53,746 bases of DNA from Arthrobacter liuii. Lineage in GTDB: Bacteria > Actinomycetota > Actinomycetes > Actinomycetales > Micrococcaceae. Each line of letters begins with the position of its first letter. The first letter of the stretch is position 1. The stretch spans positions 1 through 53,746 of the forward strand of contig NZ_BMFW01000027.1 in NCBI RefSeq assembly GCF_014639275.1, read 5' to 3'. Of the stretch, positions 53,012-53,746 are shown in pieces. The position numbers and the translations under genes were made by a program. The notes under the pieces were generated by a model that had not been told where the DNA came from, searched no databases, and saw nothing but the letters and a program-made list of their open reading frames with translations.

Positions 53012-53046
53012 GCGGACGACGGCGGATGCCAACCGCCGTCGTCCGC
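53012..53046 (-). terminator. Strong terminator
   Basis: GCGGACGACGGCGG (53012-53025) pairs perfectly with CCGCCGTCGTCCGC (53033-53046). On the minus strand the stem is followed by TTTGTCTT, so it ends the membrane-protein gene whose stop is at 53086. Confidence 0.8.
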
Positions 53047-53085
53047 CTCGCCCAGCCACCCAGCCGGGGCGGCCCAATAACTACC

Positions 53086-53541
53086 TCAGTGCCACAGCCC
53101 CAGCGCGAACTCTGCAATGACTGTGGACAGCAGGAACGAGGCCGTGATGGCCACCAATCCCACCGGGATGATCTTCCAGCCGATGTTCTTCAGCAGCGGG
53201 ATGTCCTTGCCCAGGGACAGGCCGGCCAGGGTCAGCATCACGGTGGCGATGGAAAGGAAGTCCACGGTCTTGACCGCCGCGTTCAGCGCCTCGGCCCCGA
53301 AGAACCATGGACTGGAGATGTATGCGCCGATGGTCGTGATGAACACGATCGCCGAGATCTTCCGAGTGACCTTGGCCAGCGCAATGCTCACCAGGACCAG
53401 CGCCACCATGATCACGTACCCCAGCACGATCGAGAGCGACAACCCCTTCGCCGCAACGGAAGCAGTTCCAATACCCAGCACCGTCAGCACGGACAAGGAG
53501 AGCCACAGCGGCAGCTTCATCTCGGCCGAGGACTCCGCCAC
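53086..53541 (-). CDS. Integral membrane protein, N-terminus uncertain
   Basis: The frame from a GTG at 53541 encodes 151 residues with five hydrophobic helices (LPLWLSLSVLTVLGIGTASV; then ILGYVIMVALVL-like, AIVFITTIGAYI, IATVMLTLAGL, and IIPVGLVAITAS). The family was not recognised; it could be a transporter subunit. Coding sequence clearly continues upstream in the same frame (DAEREAAQAEENRLFRERVA) to a TGA at 53632-53634 with no start codon. An ATG at 53635 in another frame sits four bases after the previous gene's stop. The probable true start is that ATG, with a frameshift in the first ten codons. Confidence 0.65.
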   Translation of the reverse strand: MAESSAEMKLPLWLSLSVLTVLGIGTASVAAKGLSLSIVLGYVIMVALVLVSIALAKVTRKISAIVFITTIGAYISSPWFFGAEALNAAVKTVDFLSIATVMLTLAGLSLGKDIPLLKNIGWKIIPVGLVAITASFLLSTVIAEFALGLWH

Positions 53542-53639
53542 CCGCTCACGGAACAGCCGGTTCTCCTCAGCCTGCGCGGCCTCGCGCTCGGCGTCGGCAG
53601 CAGAAACAGCAGGAGCACCACCTGACTTGGCTCATTTCG

Positions 53640-53746
53640 TTAGTGCGTGAGTTTTGGGTTGCGGATGGCATCGAGAATGGCCTGCTGCTCGGCGGCAATA
53701 TCGGGGGCGAACGTCTGCGTGGTGCCGTTGATGGCGATGGTCGCTG
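53640..53746 (-). CDS. Partial CDS, C-terminal 34 residues
   Basis: A minus-strand frame enters from the right edge and ends at a TAA (53640-53642), giving 34 C-terminal residues that start ATIAINGTTQTFAPD and end ILDAIRNPKLTH. The close spacing to the following membrane-protein gene suggests an operon. Too little is visible to name the family. Confidence 0.5.
   Translation of the reverse strand, partial: ATIAINGTTQTFAPDIAAEQQAILDAIRNPKLTH

Overview
The window is high-GC DNA from an actinobacterium. Gene content, protein relatedness and the use of GTG/TTG starts with strong GGAGG-type ribosome sites all point to the Micrococcaceae (Arthrobacter / Pseudarthrobacter / Paenarthrobacter group). 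This is judged by eye; no search was run. No rRNA, tRNA, CRISPR array or complete mobile element was seen. Once the small and broken genes below are counted, no gene-free gap exceeds about 300 bases.

Layout. (1) 1-1,010: an edge fragment that looks like the start of an IS30-type transposase, then uraD-uraH (last steps from urate to allantoin). (2) 1,186-5,003: a four-gene coupled operon: response-regulator/PP2C phosphatase, cellulose-synthase-like glycosyltransferase, STAS anti-anti-sigma-like protein, RsbW-like kinase. (3) 5,266-6,681: small proteins, a frameshifted MFS remnant and a Bcp-type peroxiredoxin. (4) 6,763-13,756: a minus-strand allantoin-to-glycerate cluster (hyi, glxR, gcl, glxK, allB, orphan winged-helix regulator) with an IclR-like tandem operator in front of hyi. 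(5) 13,961-19,805: a C39-like lipoprotein, MFS symporter, M20 amidohydrolase, divergent Lrp-type regulator and a Rieske/DUF2231 protein. (6) 19,957-24,907: a metallo-beta-lactamase-fold hydrolase, nagA, lipoproteins and a serine/threonine dehydratase. (7) 25,064-33,161: several broken genes (SMP-30-like, MFS, exo-rhamnogalacturonan-lyase-like, FMN reductase) among intact ones (F420/NADP reductase-like, SRPBCC, NodB deacetylase, DUF4383). (8) 33,375-38,016: a MacB-like ABC exporter divergent from a NarL-type two-component system, sharing an inverted-repeat operator. (9) 38,120-50,285: VOC protein, GAF histidine kinase, katG, a chimeric MFS/LysR gene, a PRISE-type reductase, a CynX-like MFS protein and a heterodimeric ABC exporter. 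(10) 50,466-52,870: a visibly AT-richer patch with an AvcD-type antiphage dCTP deaminase, a 54-residue ORF overlapping its stop codon, and a divergent single-pass membrane protein. (11) 53,086-end: a membrane protein and the tail of another gene.

How it works together. uraD/uraH make allantoin and AllB opens it. The glyoxylate formed downstream is condensed by Gcl, then handled by Hyi, GlxR and GlxK to enter glycolysis as phosphoglycerate. The enzymes between allantoate and glyoxylate are not in the window. The most intriguing units are the partner-switching operon wrapped around a glycosyltransferase with a large inserted helical domain, and the AvcD defence patch with two uncharacterised neighbours. 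Four genes share the same lesion, loss of one base from a short homopolymer. That may be a sequencing artefact, so those pseudogene calls are provisional.
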